From the NCBI GenBank assembly GCA_019637955.1, contig JAHBUS010000003.1, positions 186,001 through 250,000 of the forward strand: a DNA stretch of 64,000 bases, written 5' to 3'. Both the position numbers and the translations under genes were made by a program. The notes beneath the pieces are model-generated. The model had not been told where the DNA came from and did no database searches. It saw only the letters and a list, made by a program, of their open reading frames with translations. This DNA is from Pseudobdellovibrionaceae bacterium (GTDB lineage Bacteria > Bdellovibrionota > Bdellovibrionia > Bdellovibrionales > Bdellovibrionaceae). Shown piece after piece: positions 8,083-14,793 of this stretch (position 1 is its first letter; the number at the start of each line of letters is the position of its first letter).

Positions 8083-9600
8083 ATGAAGCGTTCGATGTTT
8101 GACCGACTGAAAAAAGACATGAACAACGGCGGGATGAACCCGAAAAGCGTGGTCGCGCTGGTTGTGTTCGGTGCGATCATCGTCGTCTTCGTCTTTTTCG
8201 GAATGACCGGTTCCCACCAAGCGACCGGAACCGGCGCCGCCGCTCAGGTGAATGCGACTTTGATCTCTGCGGCGGACCTTCGCCAAGAGGCTCAGCGTCT
8301 CGAGCAAATGTACGCGCCGATGTTCGGTGGGCAGATGACCTCGGATACACAGCGTCAATTTGTGCGCCAGCAAGCTTTGGAAAACCTCATCTCCACCGAA
8401 CTGATGGCCCAAGGCGCCGAGAAGATTGGCATTTTGGCCACTGACGAAGAGGTCAAGAACGTGATCGTCCGGGACATCCCGGCCTTCCAAGACAACGGCC
8501 GTTTTCAGCGCGAGCGCTACCTGGGCATCTTGCAAGCCAACCGTTGGACGCCCGGTGAGTTCGAAGGCCGCATCCGCAAAGAGCGCCAGACGCAGCGCCT
8601 GCGCCGGATGTTCGAAATCGTGTCCTCGCCCACCGTCCAGGAAATCGAGAAAACCAAAGAGATGCGTGAACGCAAACGCAATGTCGATTTTGTCCGCATC
8701 GAAAAGCAAACCGTCGTGAACAAGATGCCGATCACCGACGCGGATGTTCAGGCCCGTTTGGCGAACGAGGATTTTGCCAAAAAAGTCCAGAGTGAGTTTG
8801 AGGTGAACAAGGCTCAGTACGGTCAAGAGGAGCAGGTGAAAGCCCAGCACATCTTGATCAAGGTCAACCCCGAAGATCCCAAGTCCGACAAAGCGGCGCT
8901 CGAGAAAATCATGTCGATCGCCAAGCGCGCCGGCAAAGAGGACTTCGGCAAGCTCGCGACCGAAAACAGCGAAGATTTGGGCTCGAAACGCTCGGGCGGA
9001 GATCTCGGCTACTTCGGCCGTGGCAAAATGGTTCCTGAGTTTGACAAAGCCGCCTTCTCGCAAAAAGTCGGCACCGTGGGCGAGCCGGTGAAAACCGATT
9101 TCGGCTACCACTTGATCAAAGTCACCGACCATAAACCCGCCGTCGAAGCCAAACTTGAGACCGTTCGCGGTCAAATCGCGCGCCGTTTGATGGCAACCGA
9201 AAGGTACGATGACGAGGTCAAAAAACTCGAAGACGCCGTCGCCAAAGGCGAGACCGCGTCGGTCGAGAAGTTTGTCAAAGACTTGGGTTTGTCGTGGGAA
9301 GAGTCGGGCTATTTCGAAATTGGCGCCGAGACGGCGCCCAAGCTGGGCAGCGTCGTGGCCACCTCGCTCGCGCTCGAAGTCAGCGAAAAGCAGCCCTGGC
9401 CCAAAAAACTGGCCCGCGACGGCGGCGCTTTGTTCTTGGTCAAATGGAAGGGCGACAAGCGTGAGCCGATCCCCGCGGGCGACAAAGTGGCGGAAAATCT
9501 CGACCGCGAACGTTCTTACGACCTGATGAACTCGTGGCTCGAGCGCGTGAAAAAAGACGCCAAGATCGAGCGCAACCAAACTTTGCTGAACAGCCTTTAA
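8083..9600 (+). CDS. PpiD/SurA-type periplasmic peptidyl-prolyl isomerase
   Basis: A 505-residue membrane-anchored chaperone. After a short cytoplasmic N-terminus there is one membrane helix (VVALVVFGAIIVVFVFFGM), then a SurA_N-like helical chaperone region (to about residue 230). A parvulin domain follows (about 245-345), with AQHILIKV, SEDLGSKRSGGDLGYF and FGYHLIKV. It assists folding of outer-membrane proteins in the periplasm, which fits the many barrels encoded nearby. I chose the ATG at 8083 because GAGGGG precedes it; an in-frame ATG at 8068 lacks such a site. It has one parvulin domain like PpiD, but it is shorter than E. coli PpiD. Confidence 0.88.
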   Translation: MKRSMFDRLKKDMNNGGMNPKSVVALVVFGAIIVVFVFFGMTGSHQATGTGAAAQVNATLISAADLRQEAQRLEQMYAPMFGGQMTSDTQRQFVRQQALENLISTELMAQGAEKIGILATDEEVKNVIVRDIPAFQDNGRFQRERYLGILQANRWTPGEFEGRIRKERQTQRLRRMFEIVSSPTVQEIEKTKEMRERKRNVDFVRIEKQTVVNKMPITDADVQARLANEDFAKKVQSEFEVNKAQYGQEEQVKAQHILIKVNPEDPKSDKAALEKIMSIAKRAGKEDFGKLATENSEDLGSKRSGGDLGYFGRGKMVPEFDKAAFSQKVGTVGEPVKTDFGYHLIKVTDHKPAVEAKLETVRGQIARRLMATERYDDEVKKLEDAVAKGETASVEKFVKDLGLSWEESGYFEIGAETAPKLGSVVATSLALEVSEKQPWPKKLARDGGALFLVKWKGDKREPIPAGDKVAENLDRERSYDLMNSWLERVKKDAKIERNQTLLNSL

Positions 9601-9606
9601 GATTTC

Positions 9607-10176
9607 ATGCGCGCCGGTTTCTTTCGGATTTACCATCTTGAGGTTCGAATCCAAAACCGGCTCGAGCGCGCCGAAATGCGCGTGACCATCGAGAACGAGG
9701 TCGATCCTCTGTCGGGGATGACCTTGAACTTGATGGATCTCGATGCTCATCAGCGCGAATTGCAAACGCAAATTTCGACTCAGACTTCGAACGAAGATTT
9801 CGGCGCGGCCGCCCAGGTTTGGGACCGCGCCTTGTCTTTTTGGCGGGGCCGCTTTTCCTTGGCGGGACCCCTGCAGCTCCAACGTCTGGAGCTTCAGGGG
9901 TTGGGCCAGGTCCATGGCTGGGTGTGGCAAGGTGCTTCTTATTTGAGCGCCCGGGTGCGGGCCGAGATCCGCTTTGGCGGTCAATTGAAACAGGGCTGGT
10001 GCGAGTATTTGCTCCCGGCGTCCACGCCCGAATCTTCTTTGCCAATTTCGCAATTGTCGGTCACAGTCTCGGGCGAAAATGACATCACGCCTCGGCTCCG
10101 CCAGCACTGTGCGGCGGCAGTGACGGCCCAGTTCCGTGACGAGGTCACGGGTGAATCGTGGGGATACCAATCATGA
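9607..10176 (+). CDS. PTPS/QueD-like protein, probably non-catalytic
   Basis: A 189-residue protein. Residues ~10-50 read like the core of the 6-pyruvoyl-tetrahydropterin synthase / QueD family: a beta strand (RVTIENEV) followed by DPLSGMTLNLMDLD, which corresponds to the family's 'D..TGMv.d..dLk' motif. The zinc-binding His triad and the upstream FxAAH motif of active enzymes are not seen, and the remainder is not recognisable. It is therefore either a diverged tunnelling-fold protein or a chance resemblance. It starts 6 bases after the ppiD-like stop, without a strong SD, and its stop overlaps the start of the S1-domain gene (ATGA). Confidence 0.45.
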   Translation: MRAGFFRIYHLEVRIQNRLERAEMRVTIENEVDPLSGMTLNLMDLDAHQRELQTQISTQTSNEDFGAAAQVWDRALSFWRGRFSLAGPLQLQRLELQGLGQVHGWVWQGASYLSARVRAEIRFGGQLKQGWCEYLLPASTPESSLPISQLSVTVSGENDITPRLRQHCAAAVTAQFRDEVTGESWGYQS

Positions 10177-11375
10177 AGAAAAAAGATCTGTTCGGCGACG
10201 ACGTCGCGACTGAAGGCGAAGACTTTGAATCCATGCTCAATCAATCGCTCTCGGTGAGCCGCCGCAAAGTCGGCGAAGTGTTCAAAGGCGAAATCCTCTC
10301 GATCGGCAAAGAATCGTCGTTCGTGTCGACCGGCACGCCCACCGACGGTTCGATCCCGACTCTCGAGCTGATGGGGCCCGACAAGGTCCTGCAGTTCAAA
10401 GTCGGTGACCTGCTGGAAGTCCGCGTTTTGCGCGTGCGTGAAGGCGAGATGCTCTTGCGACGTGAAGACGCCAAGGGCGCCGCCGCGGGTTTTGAAAGCA
10501 TCGAAGATGCGTTTGATATGGAGCTTCCGGTTGAAGGCAAGGTGCTGGAGGTCGTCAAGGGCGGCTACCGCGTGCAGATCGGCAATGCCAAGGCCTTTTG
10601 TCCGATCAGCCAGATGGACTTGCGTCCCGGGACCGATTCAAGCGTGCACGTCGGTCAGAAATACGAATTCCTGATCACCCAGTTCGAAGAAAAAGGCCGC
10701 AACATCGTGGTCTCGCGCCGCCGCCACCTCGAACAGCAAAAAGTCGAGAGTGAAGGTCAGTTCTTGCAGACCGCGAAGCCCGGCGATCAGTTCACCGGCA
10801 CGATCACGCGTCTCGAAAAGTTCGGCGCGTTCGTCGCGCTCGACAACGGTCTTGAGGGTTTGATCCCGATCTCCGAAATGGCGTGGGGCCGCGTCGCGAG
10901 CCCGGCCGATGTCGTGAGCGTCGGGCAAAAGGTGCCGATCGCTTTGATCAAAGCCGAAGAGCAGGGCGACCGCTTGCGCATGTCGTTCTCGATGAAGCAG
11001 GCGAGCGGCGAGGGCGATCCTTGGCTCAAGGTCACCGCCCAGTACCCCGTCGGCACGATGGTCAAAGGCACCGTCGAAAAGAAAGAGACCTTTGGTCTCT
11101 TCGTTTCGCTCGCGCCCGGCATCAGCGGTTTGCTCCCGCGCTCGAAATGGCGCGACAGTGGTGAGGCGCAAACGTACGAAAACAAGAAAAAAGGCGACAG
11201 CATCGACGTGATGGTGGCGCAGATTCAATTCGAAGAAAAACGTCTGACCTTGGGACTTCCTGGCGAGCAAGAAGATCAAGAATGGCGCACCCATTCGCAG
11301 GGCCCCGTGAACCCTGGCAAGGGCCTGGGCACGTTCGGCGATCTCTTGAAAGACTTCAAACCCACCCGCAAGTAG
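10173..11375 (+). CDS. Four-domain S1 RNA-binding protein
   Basis: A 400-residue protein made almost entirely of S1/OB-fold repeats. They begin near VGEVFKGEILSIGK (residue ~27), VEGKVLEVVKGGYRVQI (~120), FTGTITRLEKFGAFVAL (~205) and VKGTVEKKETFGLFVSL (~295). The last two have the classic G-xFGxFV pattern. It is shorter than six-domain ribosomal protein S1 and may be a S1-like translation or RNA-decay factor. The ATG at 10173 overlaps the previous stop; an earlier in-frame start at 10158 is less likely. The first S1 domain (SSFVSTGTPTDGSIP) is the most diverged. Confidence 0.85.
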   Translation: MKKKDLFGDDVATEGEDFESMLNQSLSVSRRKVGEVFKGEILSIGKESSFVSTGTPTDGSIPTLELMGPDKVLQFKVGDLLEVRVLRVREGEMLLRREDAKGAAAGFESIEDAFDMELPVEGKVLEVVKGGYRVQIGNAKAFCPISQMDLRPGTDSSVHVGQKYEFLITQFEEKGRNIVVSRRRHLEQQKVESEGQFLQTAKPGDQFTGTITRLEKFGAFVALDNGLEGLIPISEMAWGRVASPADVVSVGQKVPIALIKAEEQGDRLRMSFSMKQASGEGDPWLKVTAQYPVGTMVKGTVEKKETFGLFVSLAPGISGLLPRSKWRDSGEAQTYENKKKGDSIDVMVAQIQFEEKRLTLGLPGEQEDQEWRTHSQGPVNPGKGLGTFGDLLKDFKPTRK

Positions 11376-11383
11376 GCCTGAGA

Positions 11384-11992
11384 GTGGCGGCGAGCGGGTT
11401 CCATTTTTTTGCCTACCTGGCGCGGATGAAGCTGATCGACCGCTGGAGCCTCATGCGCTGCACGCAGCGCGAGAATGTGCAGGAACACAGCCTTCAGGTC
11501 GCGATGGTGGCCCATGCGCTCGCGCTGGTGAAAAACAAATATTTCGAAGGGCGCGTGCCTGCCGAAAAGGTCGCGGTCTGCGCAATTTTTCACGATGCCA
11601 CCGAGGTCATCACGGGCGATCTGCCGACGCCGGTGAAGTATTCCAATCCTGAAATCAGTGAGGCCTATAAGGCCATTGAAGGACGCGCGGCCGAGCAGCT
11701 CTTGAAATTGCTCCCACCTGATTTCCAAAGCGAATACCGAGGACTTTTCGCCGCGTCTGACGAAGAGGGCGAGATCCGCGATCTCATCAAAGCGGCGGAT
11801 TCACTCTGTGCGTATATCAAGTGTCTCGAGGAGATTGCGGCGGGGAATACCGAGTTCAGTCGAGCCAAAAAATCGATCGAGGACAAAGTGCGATCGCTGC
11901 AATCCCGTCCGGAAGTCGACTACTTCGTCCGCCATTTCATTCCTGGATTCTCTTTAACTCTTGATGAACTCAGCGAGCCGCTCGAGTCTTGA
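11384..11992 (+). CDS. yfbR: YfbR-type 5'-deoxynucleotidase (HD domain)
   Basis: A 202-residue HD-domain phosphohydrolase that dephosphorylates deoxynucleoside 5'-monophosphates. It follows E. coli YfbR closely along its length: FHFFAYLARMKLIDRWSLMR, ENVQEHSLQVAMVAHAL (metal His), FHDATEVITGDLPTPVKY (HD pair), and KAADSLCAYIKCLEEIAAGN. I chose GTG at 11384 because the homology begins just after it and it gives the family's length; the open frame extends back inside the S1 gene. It lies 8 bases downstream of that gene, and a terminator follows. Confidence 0.93.
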   Translation: MAASGFHFFAYLARMKLIDRWSLMRCTQRENVQEHSLQVAMVAHALALVKNKYFEGRVPAEKVAVCAIFHDATEVITGDLPTPVKYSNPEISEAYKAIEGRAAEQLLKLLPPDFQSEYRGLFAASDEEGEIRDLIKAADSLCAYIKCLEEIAAGNTEFSRAKKSIEDKVRSLQSRPEVDYFVRHFIPGFSLTLDELSEPLES

Positions 11993-12000
11993 GAGACCTC

Positions 12001-12031
12001 CGGCGCGATTCGATTTTGACGCGCCGTTTTC
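12001..12031 (+). terminator. Rho-independent terminator after yfbR
   Basis: CGGCGCG at 12001-12007 pairs with CGCGCCG at 12020-12026 around a 12-base loop, followed by TTTTCT. It starts about 8 bases past the yfbR stop and lies between convergent genes. Confidence 0.75.
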
Positions 12032-12086
12032 TGGGCGCCGCGGATTTTCGTTGAGAGGGGTGAGTGGCGGCTTCGGCGTTCGCCGG

Positions 12087-12485
12087 TTACTTGTCCAAAT
12101 GTTCAGGCGTGAATGCGTCCGGAAACAGCTCCGAAAACGTCATTGATTTCTGCAGGGTCTGAAGATTGCCGGCGTGCACTTGGGTGTCCGCTTTGGCAAA
12201 TTCCGCCATCACTTGGCGGCACAGACCGCACGGGGGCCACGCCTTGGGCGCGTCGCTCACCACGACGATCTCTTTGATCTTTTGTCCCGGAAACTCGCTC
12301 ATCGCTTTCCAGATGGCCACGCGCTCGGCGCAGACGGTGGCGCCATAGCTCGCATTTTCGATATTGCCGCCGGTGAAGACCTGTCCATTTTCAAGCACGA
12401 GGGCCGCGCCGATCTGGTGGCCCGAGTAAGGGGCGTGCGCCTTGAGACGGGCGTCGAGGGCTTTTTTGTAGAGATCGTTTTTCAT
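12087..12485 (-). CDS. cdd: Cytidine deaminase
   Basis: A 132-residue zinc deaminase converting cytidine/deoxycytidine to uridine/deoxyuridine for pyrimidine salvage. Seen motifs: YSGHQIGAAL, GGNIENASYG, the catalytic CAER (Glu as proton shuttle) and PPCGLCRQ, which supplies two zinc Cys. Length is that of the small tetrameric type. The ATG at 12485 has AAGGAG upstream and lies 13 bases after the maf stop, so maf-cdd is probably one transcript. The open frame extends into maf, but nothing supports a longer protein. Confidence 0.95.
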   Translation of the reverse strand: MKNDLYKKALDARLKAHAPYSGHQIGAALVLENGQVFTGGNIENASYGATVCAERVAIWKAMSEFPGQKIKEIVVVSDAPKAWPPCGLCRQVMAEFAKADTQVHAGNLQTLQKSMTFSELFPDAFTPEHLDK

Positions 12486-12498
12486 CCGTGAAATCTCC

Positions 12499-13113
12499 TT
12501 ATAAACCAAAGGGCGTAAAACCCAAGCGCGTGAGCACGCGCGACAGCTCCAAAAGCGGAATGCCCTGGATGGCCGACCAGTCGTCGCAGTCGATGGATTC
12601 AAAAAGCGCGACGCCATGTTTTTCGATTTTGTAACTGCCAGCCGCATCGAGGGGTTCATCGAGGCGCACATACTCGCGGATTTGCGCGTCGCTGAGTTTG
12701 CGCATGGTGAGACGGGTGGTGTGCACCCACTCGGCCATGCGCTCGCCTTGAATCACGCACATCGCAGTGTGCAGTTCGTGCGTGCGGCCGCTCATCTTGC
12801 GGATTTGCTCAAACGCTTTTTCGCTTGTGCCGGGTTTGCCGAGAATTTGCGAATCCAAAGCCACCAATTGATCGCCGCCGATCAGCGTGGCCTTGCTGTC
12901 GGAGGGGTGAGTCTCTTTCAGCCACGAAACCAGGCTCTGCGTCTTTCCGCGTGCCAAAAAAGCCGCGTGGGCTTGCGGTTCGCGGGGAGCGCGGGACTTG
13001 GCGGCCTCTTCGTCAAAGAGTGGTTTCTGAACGCCAAAACGCCAGCCGAGGCGCTCGAGAAGCTCGCGGCGGTAGGGGCTGGTGCTGGCAAGGACGAGAG
13101 TGGGCGCGCTCAT
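12499..13113 (-). CDS. maf: Maf-family nucleotide pyrophosphatase
   Basis: A 204-residue Maf/YceF/YhdE-family protein, which hydrolyses non-canonical or selected nucleoside triphosphates. The N-terminus LVLASTSPYRRELLERLGW is the family signature. GGDQLVALDSQILGKPGT holds the catalytic Asp, and DEPLDAAGSYKIEKHG and IQGIPLLEL follow as expected. It is followed 13 bases later by cdd, both concerned with nucleotide housekeeping. Subfamily substrate (dTTP/UTP or modified bases) cannot be told from what I can see. Confidence 0.93.
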   Translation of the reverse strand: MSAPTLVLASTSPYRRELLERLGWRFGVQKPLFDEEAAKSRAPREPQAHAAFLARGKTQSLVSWLKETHPSDSKATLIGGDQLVALDSQILGKPGTSEKAFEQIRKMSGRTHELHTAMCVIQGERMAEWVHTTRLTMRKLSDAQIREYVRLDEPLDAAGSYKIEKHGVALFESIDCDDWSAIQGIPLLELSRVLTRLGFTPFGL

Positions 13114-13216
13114 GTAGACCCAGCCTAGGGCCTCTCTATAATCTTTTCAACCCCCACTTGGTCCCCGGGAATCAAAGCCTGGGCCATTGGTGCAAACTGT
13201 GTTAGATCCTTGCCCG

Positions 13217-14149
13217 ATGGACATCGAAACGCCCCGCCCCTCCATGCCCGATATTCAGAAGGCCCGCACCGACGGCTCGCTTGAAGTGAGTCTCGAATGG
13301 GTCGGCATGAGCGCGATCGAAACCCCGGTTAAATTCGTGACCGCCGAAGGCGCGGCGATGACCCTGGCCGCGCGCGCGGAAGCCGGCGTGAACCTCGTCG
13401 ATGCGCAGGCGCGCGGGATTCACATGTCGCGCCTTTACCGCGCGGTCGTCGATGAGCTCTCGAGCAAGTCGCTCTCGTTCGACCTGCTTGAGAATCTGGT
13501 TGAAAACTTTCTGCAAACGCACGCGGGTCTTTCGACCGAAGCGGACTTGCGCGTCGAATTCGAAGCGCTGCTCTCGCGCAAGTCGCTCAAGTCCGAGCTG
13601 CGCGGATTTCGGTCGTACCCGATCGAGATGCGCGTCACCAAGCGCTCGGGGCTCATCCGGCGTTTCTTGAAAACCGAGGTCACCTACTCGAGCACCTGCC
13701 CGCAGTCGGCGGCCCTGGCCCGCCAATTGGTGGCGCAAGACTTCTCGCAGCGATTCTCGAGCAACATCGCGGGCACCGACGAGGTCAAAGCGTGGCTCGA
13801 GTCGCCGTCGGGCATGGCCGCGACCCCGCACGCTCAGCGGAGCGTCGCGAAGATCCAGGTCGAAATTCAATCCCGCGCCCCGTTCAGCGTTGAGAAGTTG
13901 GTCGACCTGATCGAAGAGGTTCTGGGAACACCGGTCCAAACGGTCGTGAAGCGTGAGGACGAGCAGGAGTTCGCCCGCCGCAACGGCACGCACCTGATGT
14001 TCTGTGAAGACGCCGCCCGCAAAATCAAAAAGGCCCTGTGGAACGAATCCGCGCTCGTGGACTTTTCGGGCGAGGTCCGCCACCTGGAGAGCCTGCACCC
14101 CCACGATGCCGTCGCGCGCATTCGCGGACGGGGCTCATTTTTACCTTGA
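13217..14149 (+). CDS. folE2: GTP cyclohydrolase FolE2 (type IB)
   Basis: A ~310-residue cyclohydrolase converting GTP to dihydroneopterin triphosphate for folate or queuosine precursors. It matches the FolE2 (COG1469) pattern: MPDIQ near the N-terminus, WVGMSAIETPVKF, and the active-site Cys region SSTCPQSAALARQ. A C-terminal FCEDAARKI also fits. FolE2 uses metals other than zinc and often replaces FolE under zinc limitation. The ATG at 13217 is chosen by homology; an in-frame TTG at 13187 is possible and no strong SD is visible for either. No zinc-regulator box was seen upstream. Its stop overlaps the Fur box of the next gene. Confidence 0.9.
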   Translation: MDIETPRPSMPDIQKARTDGSLEVSLEWVGMSAIETPVKFVTAEGAAMTLAARAEAGVNLVDAQARGIHMSRLYRAVVDELSSKSLSFDLLENLVENFLQTHAGLSTEADLRVEFEALLSRKSLKSELRGFRSYPIEMRVTKRSGLIRRFLKTEVTYSSTCPQSAALARQLVAQDFSQRFSSNIAGTDEVKAWLESPSGMAATPHAQRSVAKIQVEIQSRAPFSVEKLVDLIEEVLGTPVQTVVKREDEQEFARRNGTHLMFCEDAARKIKKALWNESALVDFSGEVRHLESLHPHDAVARIRGRGSFLP

Positions 14150-14166
14150 TTTTGAGAATCATTATT
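14148..14166 (+). promoter_or_regulatory. Fur box upstream of fur
   Basis: GATTTTGAGAATCATTATT matches the 19-base Fur consensus (GATAATGATAATCATTATC) at 15 of 19 positions. It overlaps the folE2 stop codon and lies about 30 bases before the fur start, which suggests autoregulation. Confidence 0.7.
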
Positions 14167-14175
14167 AATTAAATG

Positions 14176-14191
14176 GCCTCCTGCCGGAGGC
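14176..14191 (+). promoter_or_regulatory. Hairpin sequestering the fur ribosome-binding site
   Basis: GCCTCC (14176-14181) pairs with GGAGGC (14186-14191) around the loop TGCC. The right arm is the SD sequence, 5 bases before the GTG start of fur, so folding would block ribosome access. Confidence 0.6.
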
Positions 14192-14195
14192 TCTC

Positions 14196-14726
14196 GTGGC
14201 TGACAAAACGCAAATTCCTGATCTTCCTCGTTACCAGAACATCGAAGAGAAACTGCTTCGACGTGAAAAGTTCGACGAGGCCGCGTTCAAGCAAATGATC
14301 CGCAGCCTGCACTTGAAAGTGACCGACCAGCGCTTGCTGATTCTCGAAGCTTTGCATTCGGGCAAACGCACGCATGTCACCGCACAAGAAGTTTACGAAA
14401 TCGTCAGCGAAAAAGACTCCTCGCTGGGCTTTGCCACCGTGTATCGTTTTTTGCGCAAGCTCACGGAGGCCTCGCTCGTCACGGAAGTGCGCATGGGGGG
14501 CTTACCGGCGCGCTACGAGATCACACCCAAGTCGCACCATGATCATTTGACCTGCACCCACTGCGGAAAAATCGTCGAGTTCGAGAACGACGCGATTGAG
14601 CGCCTGCAAGATCAGATCGCCGATCAGTTTGGCTTCAAGCTGACGAGCCACGTTCTTGAGCTCTACGGCGTGTGCTCCGACTGCCAGCGCCGCGAAGGGC
14701 AGCTTGCACGAAAAGCCAAGGTCTGA
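14196..14726 (+). CDS. fur: Fur-family ferric uptake regulator
   Basis: A 176-residue metal-dependent repressor. An N-terminal winged helix (KVTDQRLLILEAL, then SSLGFATVYRFLRKL) is followed by the metal/dimerisation domain with HHDHLTCTHCGKIVEFEND and a second CxxC (CSDC), the pattern of Fur with a structural zinc site. It has ~20 extra N-terminal residues compared with E. coli Fur. HHDH and CGKxxEF favour Fur over Zur or PerR, though the upstream folE2 would fit Zur; the call rests on motif reading. The start is GTG with GGAGG upstream, held in a hairpin. A Fur box precedes it. Confidence 0.9.
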   Translation: MADKTQIPDLPRYQNIEEKLLRREKFDEAAFKQMIRSLHLKVTDQRLLILEALHSGKRTHVTAQEVYEIVSEKDSSLGFATVYRFLRKLTEASLVTEVRMGGLPARYEITPKSHHDHLTCTHCGKIVEFENDAIERLQDQIADQFGFKLTSHVLELYGVCSDCQRREGQLARKAKV

Positions 14727-14793
14727 GACCCTCTCTCGATGCAGCTGCTGGCTGCCCGGGAGATGCCCCAGCGTGTCTCCACTTGGAGGTGTT

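Noticed and set aside
9636-9660. GGTTCGAATCC, a tRNA T-loop-like string
   Set aside because: It lies inside the PTPS-like gene and no acceptor, D or anticodon arm can be built around it. A similar string at 27416 lies inside the module A lipoprotein gene.
8056-10170. A 704-residue minus-strand open frame opposite the PpiD-like gene
   Set aside because: Parvulin motifs and a ribosome-binding site support the plus-strand gene; the shadow has shadow-type composition.
13114-13216. Zur-type operator ahead of folE2
   Set aside because: A TATAAT string is present at 13137, but no inverted repeat fitting the Zur consensus and no good -35 were found.
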